Assembly: GCA_008501765.1 (NCBI GenBank)
Contig: QQUE01000012.1
Span: forward strand, 186,001 to 250,000
Direction of reading: 5' to 3'
DNA: 64,000 bases
Origin: Calditrichota bacterium
Lineage (GTDB): Bacteria; Zhuqueibacterota; Zhuqueibacteria; Zhuqueibacterales; Geothermadaptataceae
Positions 17,935-25,401 of this stretch are shown here, piece after piece. Numbering within the stretch: position 1 is the first letter of the stretch; each line of letters begins with the position of its first letter. A program made the translations under genes and the position numbers. Below the pieces are notes generated by a model. The model saw only the letters and a list, made by a program, of their open reading frames with translations. It was not told the origin of the DNA and did not search any database.

Positions 17935-18708
17935 ATGGAAAAAGAAAAAAGTAAGTTTTTGAGTAAAAAGGACCGGTTCTCTCTTTTTACACAGCGTTTT
18001 GTTGGCTGGGCCACCCTCCCCTTCTGGAATAATATGGCCGTATTTCTAATGCGATTTTGGGCTAAATATCACGTGAACGATCTCCGTGAAATTCGAAAAC
18101 AGTTCAAAAAAATGCTGAAAGAATCGGATGGGCCAATCATTGTTTGCGCCAACCATTTGACCAAAATCGATTCTGTGCTCATCAACTGGAGCCTGGCATC
18201 GTGGTGGACTTACATGAAAAGCTACCGCAGTTTTTCGTGGAACATGCCGGAGCGGGCCAATTTCAGCAGCAATCCGGTTCTCCGATCGATCTGTTACCTC
18301 GCCAGTTGTATTCCCGTTGACCGGGGTGGGGACAGAGACCGGGTCAAAAAATCGATTGATAAGCTCACACACATGATGCGCAAAGGCCACACCGTCACAA
18401 TTTTTCCTGAGGGCAAACGCAGCCGAATCGGTAAAATCGACCCGGAAGATTTTTCTTACGGCGTCGGACGGCTCGTTAAAACGGTTCAGGACTGCAAAGT
18501 GCTGTGCGTTTATTTGCGTGGCGAGGCCCAGGACACTTTTAGCAATATTCCCAAAAGAGGGCAAAAGTTTTATATGGATTTAAAATTGATAAAACCGGAA
18601 AGTCCATTTAAAGGATTACGCGCTACAAAAGATATCGCGGCGCAGGTGATGGAGCAATTGACAGAAATGGAAGAACATTACTTTTCTCTTTTTCGACAAC
18701 CGGCATAA
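17935..18708 (+). CDS. PlsC-like 1-acyl-glycerophosphate acyltransferase
   Basis: A 257-residue membrane-associated acyltransferase. It has the HX4D motif in CANHLTKIDSVLINW (about residues 75-90) and the acceptor motif FPEGKRSRIGKI (about 160), both diagnostic of the PlsC/LPLAT family. It transfers a fatty acyl group from ACP or CoA to a lysophospholipid or similar acceptor. Being the last gene before a terminator and directly after the ACP gene, it probably uses the acyl chain made by this cluster. Confidence 0.85.
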   Translation: MEKEKSKFLSKKDRFSLFTQRFVGWATLPFWNNMAVFLMRFWAKYHVNDLREIRKQFKKMLKESDGPIIVCANHLTKIDSVLINWSLASWWTYMKSYRSFSWNMPERANFSSNPVLRSICYLASCIPVDRGGDRDRVKKSIDKLTHMMRKGHTVTIFPEGKRSRIGKIDPEDFSYGVGRLVKTVQDCKVLCVYLRGEAQDTFSNIPKRGQKFYMDLKLIKPESPFKGLRATKDIAAQVMEQLTEMEEHYFSLFRQPA

Positions 18709-18722
18709 ACCTGTTTGCCAAT

Positions 18723-18751
18723 AAAAAAGCGGAAATTTCATCCGCTTTTTT
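18723..18751 (+). terminator. Intrinsic terminator of the fatty-acid cluster
   Basis: Perfect stem AAAAAAGCGGA pairing with TCCGCTTTTTT around a seven-base loop, 14 bases after the PlsC-like stop. Confidence 0.92.
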
Positions 18752-19009
18752 AATTTCCACTCGAATTGCAGCAGCGAATATTTCATTCGCAATTATACAC
18801 TGATTTCTCCGGCCCTGATTCAATGATCTACTAAAGCGCGAAAATTTTGCCAATTGCGCGGCGGGGTGGAAATTTGGCTCATTCACGCATATGGCAATCG
18901 ATGAAGCTACTTGTTTGGGTAATAATCTTCTCAAAACTCTTAAACTGATATTTTTTGCAGGAAAATTCATACTATTTATGCCATGAAATTTTCATGAAAG
19001 TGACTCCAG

Positions 19010-19846
19010 ATGAAGGCAAATAAAAATAAGCAAGCAAACAACGGCAATCTCGAAAACGTGGATGCGACCTCATCCAGCCACAAAGGTTTGGCCGGTCTCT
19101 TTGAAACAGCCTTGCGGCGATTTCGAGTTGTAACCTACCTTTTAGCTTTAATTCCAGTGTATTTTCTCGGAATTTTAGCCATGAGCATATCGGCGATTCC
19201 CGGCATTTTTCTGGTAAAATATACCCTGACAACCCTCAATTATTTGCCCGAATTTCTGTATTTCGGAGCCATTGCTTTTAGTGTGATCTCCAGCTATTTT
19301 CTCTACGGATTCACCCTCATATTCGTTATTCCTTTATTTAACTTTTTGATGCCTTTTCGCCTGAAAGCATTTCGAGGCGGCTTTTATTCCCTGGCTTCAG
19401 TTCCCTGGTATATTCATAATGCTTTTACTTATATTGTTCGCTATACTTTTCTGGAATTCATAACCCCTACCCCGCTCAACCTGCTTTTTTTTCGTATGAT
19501 GGGCATGAAAATCGGCAAAGGCGCTCACATAAATACCACCAATATATCCGATCCGGCGCTCATTGAAATTGAAGACAAAGTAACCATCGGCGGCTCGGTT
19601 CATATTTTAGCCCATTATGCTTCCAAGGGATATCTAATTGTTGAGCCGGTAAAAATTCGCAAGGGCGCAACCATCGGCCTGAAAGCGACGATTATGGGTG
19701 ATGTGGAAATCGGTGAGAATGCAACGATCGCCCCACACGAAGCAATCCTGCCAAAAACACGCATTCCTGCCGGCCGAAAACCGTTTATCAACGATGAGAA
19801 AGAGCGGATTGAAAAGCAAAAACTGCCGTCGCAGGATTTTCTGTAA
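19010..19846 (+). CDS. Membrane protein with hexapeptide acyltransferase-like domain
   Basis: A 278-residue protein. Residues about 35-145 hold three or four hydrophobic membrane segments. Residues about 160-260 are imperfect left-handed beta-helix hexapeptide repeats (MKIGKGAHIN, IEIEDKVTIGG, VKIRKGATIGLKATIMGDVEIGENATI), as in O-acetyl- and acyltransferases. A membrane anchor plus beta-helix resembles the C-terminal half of some carrier-linked acyltransferases. It follows the fatty-acid cluster but is separated by a terminator, so a shared pathway is possible, not shown. No clear ribosome site precedes the chosen ATG. Confidence 0.65.
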   Translation: MKANKNKQANNGNLENVDATSSSHKGLAGLFETALRRFRVVTYLLALIPVYFLGILAMSISAIPGIFLVKYTLTTLNYLPEFLYFGAIAFSVISSYFLYGFTLIFVIPLFNFLMPFRLKAFRGGFYSLASVPWYIHNAFTYIVRYTFLEFITPTPLNLLFFRMMGMKIGKGAHINTTNISDPALIEIEDKVTIGGSVHILAHYASKGYLIVEPVKIRKGATIGLKATIMGDVEIGENATIAPHEAILPKTRIPAGRKPFINDEKERIEKQKLPSQDFL

Positions 19847-20080
19847 AATTGCTTTTTAAAACGGTAATCACCACATCCAAGAATTTTTATTTGCAGTTCA
19901 TCAAAGATAACTTTTTGGCCGCCAAATTTATAGATCGGCTATTTCACCCACCCAGAACTTCCTTGTAAATCATCTCAAAATATTGTAATCTTTACCATTA
20001 CGAAATACTTTTAAAGATCAAACTGACTGACAAAGTTGCTCTGAATTGCTATTTTCTACAATTGCATTTGTACTTTTTAA

Positions 20081-21685
20081 ATGAGGTATTCATTGAAAAC
20101 AATATTATTTCATAATGCGAAAAGAGAATTTATTAGCACATTCGCTGCAATAATTTTAGTATTGTTTCTCACAAGTTGTGCCTTGGGACCAGACGAAAAA
20201 CGCCCCAACATCCTCTTCATTTCAATCGATGATTTGCGCCCCGATCTGGGATGTTACGGCAACACAGAAATCCAAACCCCTAATATTGATAAATTCGCGG
20301 CAACAGGTGTGGTTTTTACGCAGAATCACTGCCAATCTGCGGTCTGCGCTCCCTCCCGTGCCAGTTTGATGACGGGTCTGCGACCGGATTCAACCCGCGT
20401 TTGGCATCTCGGTGACAAATTCCGAGAAATAAATCCCGACGCTGTTACCATCCCGCAGTACTTTAAAAAATTTGGCTACCACACCGTTTCATTGGGTAAA
20501 ATATTCCACAATTTTATGCCCGATTCTGTTTCCTTTGACGAACCCGATTTACGCCCGCCGAAATACCGGACACAAGAAATGGTCAAACGCGATGCTGAAA
20601 CTTTTTATTTCGATAAAAAAATTCAGGAAAGACAGGTAACCCTGCGAGCCGAAAAGTTGAAGCGGCGGCCTGCTGCGATCAACTATGCCGATGGCTGGAA
20701 CGTCGGCCCGGCCTGGGAAGATTCGGAAGCGCCGGATAGCGCTTTTTATGACGGTGCGCAAACCGATCTGGCCATCGAAACATTAAAACGATTGAAAACC
20801 AGCAATGAGCCCTTTTTCATGGCGCTGGGTTACTACCGCCCCCACTTGCCGTTTACCGTTCCAAAAAAATATTGGGATTTGTATGATCCACAAGAAATCA
20901 CCCCGGCAATCAATCCATTTTTGCCTGAAGATGCACCGGTTTTTACCATGAATTCCATGTACGAACTCCGAGGATACGAAGGATTTGAGCATATCAAACA
21001 CCCGTCACAATTTCATATCGATGATGAAGCTGCCCGTCGGCTCAAACACGGTTACTATGCCAGCGTGAGCTATGTCGATGCCTGCATCGGAAAATTGCTG
21101 CACGCTCTTGATGCGCTCGGTCTTGCCGAAAATACGATAATCGTCGTTTTTGGTGATCACGGCTGGAAACTGGGTGAGCATAACAGTTGGTGTAAGCAGA
21201 CAAATTACAACATCGACACCCACGCACCACTGATAATTAGCGCACCGGATGTGAAAGCAAAAGGGCAAGCCAGCCCGGCATTGACAGAATTGGTGGATAT
21301 TTTTCCCACATTATGTGATATGGCGGGAATCAAAAAACCTACTTATTTGCAGGGAACAAGCCTCTCTCCCCTGCTCAATCAGCCTGAGAAAAAATGGAAA
21401 GACGCGGTGTTCAGCCAGTTCCACCGCCGGCCAAGAATTACCCCGGATGGCAAGCGATATATGGGCTATTCCATGCGAACGCAACGCTATCATTATGTTG
21501 AGTGGTATTATTGGGATAACAAAACAAAATTGGCAACAGAGTTTGTTGCACGGGAGCTTTATGACCATGAATCCGATCCCAATGAAAATAAAAACATTGC
21601 GCAAAATACAGAAAATATGCAAATTATAGATCGGCTTTCAAAAAAATTAAAAGCAGGATGGCGCGCAGCACGACCCACAATCTAA
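20081..21685 (+). CDS. Sulfatase lipoprotein (iduronate-2-sulfatase-like)
   Basis: A 534-residue type I sulfatase. The active-site signature CAPSRASLMTG (about residues 89-99) has the Cys that becomes formylglycine. Metal ligands appear in ISIDDLRPDLG near the start and in VVFGDHGWKLGEH (about 350). A lipobox LTSC around residue 34 suggests export and lipidation, so it likely attacks sulfated polysaccharide outside the inner membrane. No formylglycine-generating enzyme or transporter is adjacent. It stands alone, followed by a palindromic mobile-like repeat. Confidence 0.88.
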   Translation: MRYSLKTILFHNAKREFISTFAAIILVLFLTSCALGPDEKRPNILFISIDDLRPDLGCYGNTEIQTPNIDKFAATGVVFTQNHCQSAVCAPSRASLMTGLRPDSTRVWHLGDKFREINPDAVTIPQYFKKFGYHTVSLGKIFHNFMPDSVSFDEPDLRPPKYRTQEMVKRDAETFYFDKKIQERQVTLRAEKLKRRPAAINYADGWNVGPAWEDSEAPDSAFYDGAQTDLAIETLKRLKTSNEPFFMALGYYRPHLPFTVPKKYWDLYDPQEITPAINPFLPEDAPVFTMNSMYELRGYEGFEHIKHPSQFHIDDEAARRLKHGYYASVSYVDACIGKLLHALDALGLAENTIIVVFGDHGWKLGEHNSWCKQTNYNIDTHAPLIISAPDVKAKGQASPALTELVDIFPTLCDMAGIKKPTYLQGTSLSPLLNQPEKKWKDAVFSQFHRRPRITPDGKRYMGYSMRTQRYHYVEWYYWDNKTKLATEFVARELYDHESDPNENKNIAQNTENMQIIDRLSKKLKAGWRAARPTI

Positions 21686-21706
21686 TCGCTAATTTGAAGT
21701 ATATTT

Positions 21707-21850
21707 AGTGTCCATCCGGAAATGCCTGAGTCGGCGTCATTACGTCATGCTTTTAGGCGGAATCCATCATTTTTTGGCTTCAGCTGGTTATGGATTCCCG
21801 AAAAAAACATTCGGGAATGACAAAAGATGGAGCGTTTCCGGATGGACACT
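21707..21850. repeat. 144-bp MITE-like palindromic element
   Basis: Perfect terminal inverted repeats: AGTGTCCATCCGGAAA at 21707 and TTTCCGGATGGACACT ending at 21850. Inside lie GCGGAATCCATCA and TGGATTCCCG followed by an ACATTCGGGAATGAC stretch, matching the core of the repeat at 7845-7923. So a second repeat type is nested inside the outer inverted repeats. There is no coding capacity. Confidence 0.85.
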
Positions 21851-21966
21851 ATTTATCAAACAAGTTTGCTTGTTGAAGCAGATATATTTTCAAATAGATG
21901 ATTAATTTAAAAATCCAGGTTACCAGGAGATTTATTAAAAAACGTTATTTGAACTATTAATTTATC

Positions 21967-21995
21967 TTGACAATCTCGCTTCTGCAATTTATACT
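21967..21995 (+). promoter_or_regulatory. Sigma-70-type promoter of the pyrimidine operon
   Basis: TTGACA at 21967-21972 and TATACT at 21990-21995 are 17 bases apart, near consensus. An AGGAG ribosome site and the mmsA start follow within 35 bases, giving a short leader. Confidence 0.75.
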
Positions 21996-22027
21996 GTATA
22001 ATTATATAAAAACTCAGGAGATACCCC

Positions 22028-23482
22028 ATGAAATACCCCGAAGTGCAAAATTATATTGCTGGTAAATTTGTACCGAGCACCACAGCAACGATGAATGTAA
22101 TCAGCCCGCTCAATGGGAATAAAATCTCCACTGTACCCTTATCAGGAAAAAGCGAACTCGACCTTGCTGTCCGGGCTGCTACGGAAGCATGGCCGGCCTG
22201 GTCAAATATGACCATCAAAGAGCGCGTGCAAATTTTCTTTCGCTATAAAACCCTGCTCGAAAAAAATCTTGAAGAATTGGCTACTCTCGTTCGGGAAGAA
22301 AATGGCAAAACCATGGACGAAGCGATCGCCGAAGTCGCCAAAAGCGCTGAACTCACGGAATTTGCCTGCTCACTGCCGCAGCTCATTCAGGGAGAAATAT
22401 TAGAAGTCAGCAAAGGCGTCGAATGCCGGGTTGAACACAAACCGGTTGGCGTAGTGGCTTCAATCGCTCCATTTAATTTTCCCCACATGGTTCCCCACTG
22501 GACGCTGCCAAATGCCATCGCACTTGGTAATTGTATGATTCTCAAACCATCAGAAATCGTTCCCATCACCGCCAACCGCATCGCGGAGATGCTCAAAGAA
22601 GCCGGGTTGCCGGATGGCGTATTTAATATCGTCAATGGTTCGCAGGAGATAGTCGAAGGCATATGCGATCACCCCGGAATCCCGGCAGTTTCGTTCGTTG
22701 GTTCAACAAAGGTTGCGAAAATAGTTTACAAAAGAAGCACCGCGAACTTGAAGCGCTGTCTTGCTCTTGGTGGGGCAAAAAACCACCTCATCGTGCTGCC
22801 GGATGCCAACGCAGAAATGACGGCCAAAGACGCTGCGGCTTCCATGTCAGGCTGTGCCGGACAACGCTGCATGGCCTCATCGGCCATGGTTGCGGTCGGT
22901 GCTGTCGATCAAATAATCGAAAAACTCTGCATCGAAGCGCGAAAAATAATCCCCGGCCAAAACCTGGGATCGGTCATCTCCCAAAAAGCGAAGGAGCGTA
23001 TCGAAGGTTATATCACTGCTGCTGAAAATGCCGGGGCCAAAGTCCTCGTCGACGGTCGCAATGCCCGTGTAAAAGGCCACGAAAATGGTTTCTATGTCGG
23101 CCCGACGGTAATCGATTATGTGACGCCGGACATGCCAATCGCCAAAGAAGAAGTTTTCGGGCCGGTGTTGGTAATTATGCGCGCCAAAACTCTGGATGAG
23201 GCCATCGCTATCGAAAACAGCTCCAATTATGGCAATGCAGCGGGTGTTTATACGCAAAGTGGCGGCATGGCCCGCGAAGTGATGGAACGCGCCAGCGCCG
23301 GAATGATTGGCGTAAACATCGGCGTGCCGGTTCCGCGGGAGCCTTTTTCATTTGCCGGCTGGAATGAATCAAAATTCGGTGTAAACGACATTACCGGTAA
23401 GAGCTCAATCGAATTCTGGACACAATTGAAAAAGACCACAACGAAATGGAATCCCGAAGCTGGAGTTAATTGGATGAGTTGA
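22028..23482 (+). CDS. mmsA: CoA-acylating methylmalonate/malonate-semialdehyde dehydrogenase
   Basis: A 484-residue aldehyde dehydrogenase of the MmsA/IolA subfamily. The cofactor-binding GSTKVAKIVYKR and catalytic Cys in CAGQRCMASSAMVAVG (about residue 283) are present. It lacks the general-base Glu region of hydrolytic ALDHs, as expected for a CoA-dependent enzyme. It would oxidise malonate semialdehyde to acetyl-CoA, or methylmalonate semialdehyde to propionyl-CoA, with CO2 release. This is the last step after the aminotransferase encoded at the far end of the same operon. It is first in the operon behind a near-consensus promoter. Confidence 0.93.
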   Translation: MKYPEVQNYIAGKFVPSTTATMNVISPLNGNKISTVPLSGKSELDLAVRAATEAWPAWSNMTIKERVQIFFRYKTLLEKNLEELATLVREENGKTMDEAIAEVAKSAELTEFACSLPQLIQGEILEVSKGVECRVEHKPVGVVASIAPFNFPHMVPHWTLPNAIALGNCMILKPSEIVPITANRIAEMLKEAGLPDGVFNIVNGSQEIVEGICDHPGIPAVSFVGSTKVAKIVYKRSTANLKRCLALGGAKNHLIVLPDANAEMTAKDAAASMSGCAGQRCMASSAMVAVGAVDQIIEKLCIEARKIIPGQNLGSVISQKAKERIEGYITAAENAGAKVLVDGRNARVKGHENGFYVGPTVIDYVTPDMPIAKEEVFGPVLVIMRAKTLDEAIAIENSSNYGNAAGVYTQSGGMAREVMERASAGMIGVNIGVPVPREPFSFAGWNESKFGVNDITGKSSIEFWTQLKKTTTKWNPEAGVNWMS

Positions 23483-23491
23483 AAAAACTGC

Positions 23492-23530
23492 TCACGCGAA
23501 AACGCAAAGAAGCAGAGTAAACACAAAGAT
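23492..23530. repeat. Cargo-flanking repeat, left of GxxExxY 1
   Basis: CACGCGAAAACGCAAAG and following purine-rich sequence. It resembles the reverse complement of the stretch at about 23961-24000 downstream of the gene. This is a common class of dispersed repeat built from CGCAAAG units. Confidence 0.55.
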
Positions 23531-23557
23531 AAGACTTAAATCGTATGGGGGAAAAAC

Positions 23558-23944
23558 ATGACTGAAAACGAATTATCATATGAAATCATTGGTTCTGCAA
23601 TTGAAGTTCATCGAATTCTTGGTCCTGGTTTGTTGGAATCAGCTTATGAAGAATGTCTTTGCTACGAGCTTAAGCAGAAAAAAATCAAATTTGATCGTCA
23701 ACTTTGGTTGCCAATGCGATATAAGGATGTCATCGTTCGAGAAAAAATGTACCGATTGGATATTTGGGTTGAAGAGAAAGTAGTTATTGACATAAAGTCT
23801 GTGGAGAGAATTCCACCTGTGTTCAAAAAACAGGTTTTAACTTATTTAGAGCAAACGGGCAGCACGCTCGGGCTTCTGCTAAATTTCAATGTGCCCGTAC
23901 TTAAAGATGGAATTGAACGTGTAGTTCTGGGATTAAAAGAATGA
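23558..23944 (+). CDS. GxxExxY protein, copy 1
   Basis: A 128-residue protein of the GxxExxY family, defined by GLLESAYEECL after IEVHRILGPG (about residues 15-35). The second half has the PD-(D/E)xK-like pattern RLDIWVEEKVVIDIKS (about 68-83), so a nuclease-related fold is likely (PDDEXK_3 group). Its function is unknown. It is inserted between mmsA and a phosphoesterase gene, bounded on both sides by CGCAAAG-type repeats, and has no evident link to pyrimidine breakdown. The start codon is ATG with GGGGG upstream. Confidence 0.9.
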   Translation: MTENELSYEIIGSAIEVHRILGPGLLESAYEECLCYELKQKKIKFDRQLWLPMRYKDVIVREKMYRLDIWVEEKVVIDIKSVERIPPVFKKQVLTYLEQTGSTLGLLLNFNVPVLKDGIERVVLGLKE

Positions 23945-23960
23945 GCAAACGTTAATATAT

Positions 23961-24000
23961 GTTTTGCGAGACTTTGCGATTTAGCGCCTTTGCGTGAAAA
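23961..24000. repeat. Cargo-flanking repeat, right of GxxExxY 1
   Basis: Contains CTTTGCGATTTAGCGCC and TTTGCGTGAAAA, roughly the inverted form of the repeat at 23492-23530. Confidence 0.55.
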
Positions 24001-24073
24001 TTTTTTCCCATTTTTTGTTTTTCGATCAGCCTGGGAGCACATTTATTATAGCAACGTAATCCAAGGAGTACAT

Positions 24074-24865
24074 GTGAGAATTGCTGTATTGTCTGACATT
24101 CACAGTAATGTTTTTGCTTTAGAAGCAGTTCTCATTGACATGGCGAAGCGCAGCCCTGACTTGGTGCTCAACTTGGGAGATATTTTATACGGGCCGATTG
24201 CACCAAGGGCAACTTATGATCTTCTCCAGCAGCAGGATATTATTAATATTCGTGGGAACCAGGATCGGCAAATTTACGAGGCAAGTCCGGCTGAAATTGA
24301 GATCAACCCAACAATGCAGTTTATTCTCCAAGATTTGGATGAGGCGGGCGTTGAATGGTTAAAATCACTGCCGTTTGACAAACAGATGAACGGCGAAATT
24401 TATCTGTGCCACGGGAGTCCCGGCGATGATATGGATTATTTACTCGAGAATGTGGAAAAAGGATTTCCCTGTTTACGTTCGGAAAATGAAATTATAACCT
24501 TGCTGAATAACCAATCTTCAAAACTGATTTTATGCGGGCACACACATGTTCCGCGAACAGTTGCGCTCGAATCGGGCCAGCTAATTGTGAATCCCGGCAG
24601 TGTTGGTTTACCAGCTTACTCGGATGATTTTCCGGTTAAGCATTCAATGGAGAATTTCAGTCCCCACGCTGCCTATGCAATAATCGAGAAAAACAAATCC
24701 GGTTGGACAGTGCAGCACATGAAAATACCTTACGACCATGAAAAAGCGGCGGGTTGTGCTAAAATGCGTCATCGTGACGATTGGGCGCATTTTTTAACTA
24801 CAGGAAGAGGTTTGCGACAACCAATTATCGAACTTTATCCTCGAGTTCAGAAAAAATTTGGTTAA
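24074..24865 (+). CDS. YfcE-type metallophosphoesterase
   Basis: A 263-residue calcineurin-like phosphoesterase with all motifs in order: SDIHSN (start), NLGDILYGP, RGNQDRQ, CHGSPGDD, CGHTHVPR and NPGSVG. This set belongs to the YfcE/MJ0936 phosphodiesterase group. I chose the GTG at 24074 because AAGGAG lies five to six bases upstream; extending further upstream would translate the repeat sequence after GxxExxY. It lies inside the pyrimidine operon on the same strand; whether it acts on a nucleotide-derived phosphate is not visible. Confidence 0.9.
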   Translation: MRIAVLSDIHSNVFALEAVLIDMAKRSPDLVLNLGDILYGPIAPRATYDLLQQQDIINIRGNQDRQIYEASPAEIEINPTMQFILQDLDEAGVEWLKSLPFDKQMNGEIYLCHGSPGDDMDYLLENVEKGFPCLRSENEIITLLNNQSSKLILCGHTHVPRTVALESGQLIVNPGSVGLPAYSDDFPVKHSMENFSPHAAYAIIEKNKSGWTVQHMKIPYDHEKAAGCAKMRHRDDWAHFLTTGRGLRQPIIELYPRVQKKFG

Positions 24866-24881
24866 AGAACAAAGGAACTAA

Positions 24882-25283
24882 ATGAAATTAAAACAGATAA
24901 TTCTCGGAACGCTTGTGTACGCCGGGATCACTTTTCCAATAGCCGTTCTCTGGCATGTGGTGGTATTCAAGGATTTATATCAATCATTTCGTTATATCGA
25001 AGGCGAGCCGAACTTTCTCCTCGGATTGATCACAATTTTGATGCAAGGGATCATCCTTTCTGCGCTCTATCCATTTGTCAATTTCAGCGGCAAGGCAATT
25101 ATCCGTGGATTAAAATTTTCACTCAGCATCGGATTCTTTTTCTGGACTTCCCACGTTTTAGCCTTCATAGCCAAACAAAACATTGATAACACCTTATTTT
25201 TTATAATCATGGAAAGTTTTTACCTGTTGCTGCAGTTCGGAATTTTCGGTGTACTCATTGGATTAATCTATGCAAAAAAATAA
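24882..25283 (+). CDS. Four-helix membrane protein, unknown
   Basis: A 133-residue protein with four predicted membrane helices (about residues 5-27, 43-66, 75-95 and 103-130) and no charged catalytic motif. AAAGGAA precedes the ATG and it begins 16 bases after the phosphoesterase stop, so the two are co-transcribed. I do not recognise the family with certainty. It may be an accessory of the adjacent permease, but nothing in the sequence proves this. Confidence 0.6.
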   Translation: MKLKQIILGTLVYAGITFPIAVLWHVVVFKDLYQSFRYIEGEPNFLLGLITILMQGIILSALYPFVNFSGKAIIRGLKFSLSIGFFFWTSHVLAFIAKQNIDNTLFFIIMESFYLLLQFGIFGVLIGLIYAKK

Positions 25284-25401
25284 TGGAGGCGAAGCCCGAT
25301 AAACGAAGCTGATGTATCAGGCTGCGATACCAATCTGCATTAAAAATAGCACTAAGTTGTTCCCGAATTCGTGAAAATTAGTCCAAAGCACAAGGATCCC
25401 C

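Noticed and set aside
18623-18970. Minus-strand frame of 115 codons
   Set aside because: It runs through the terminator of the fatty-acid cluster and antisense to the end of the PlsC-like gene.
23990-24073. N-terminal extension of the phosphoesterase gene
   Set aside because: It would translate repeat sequence; the GTG at 24074 has a proper AAGGAG and family-typical start.
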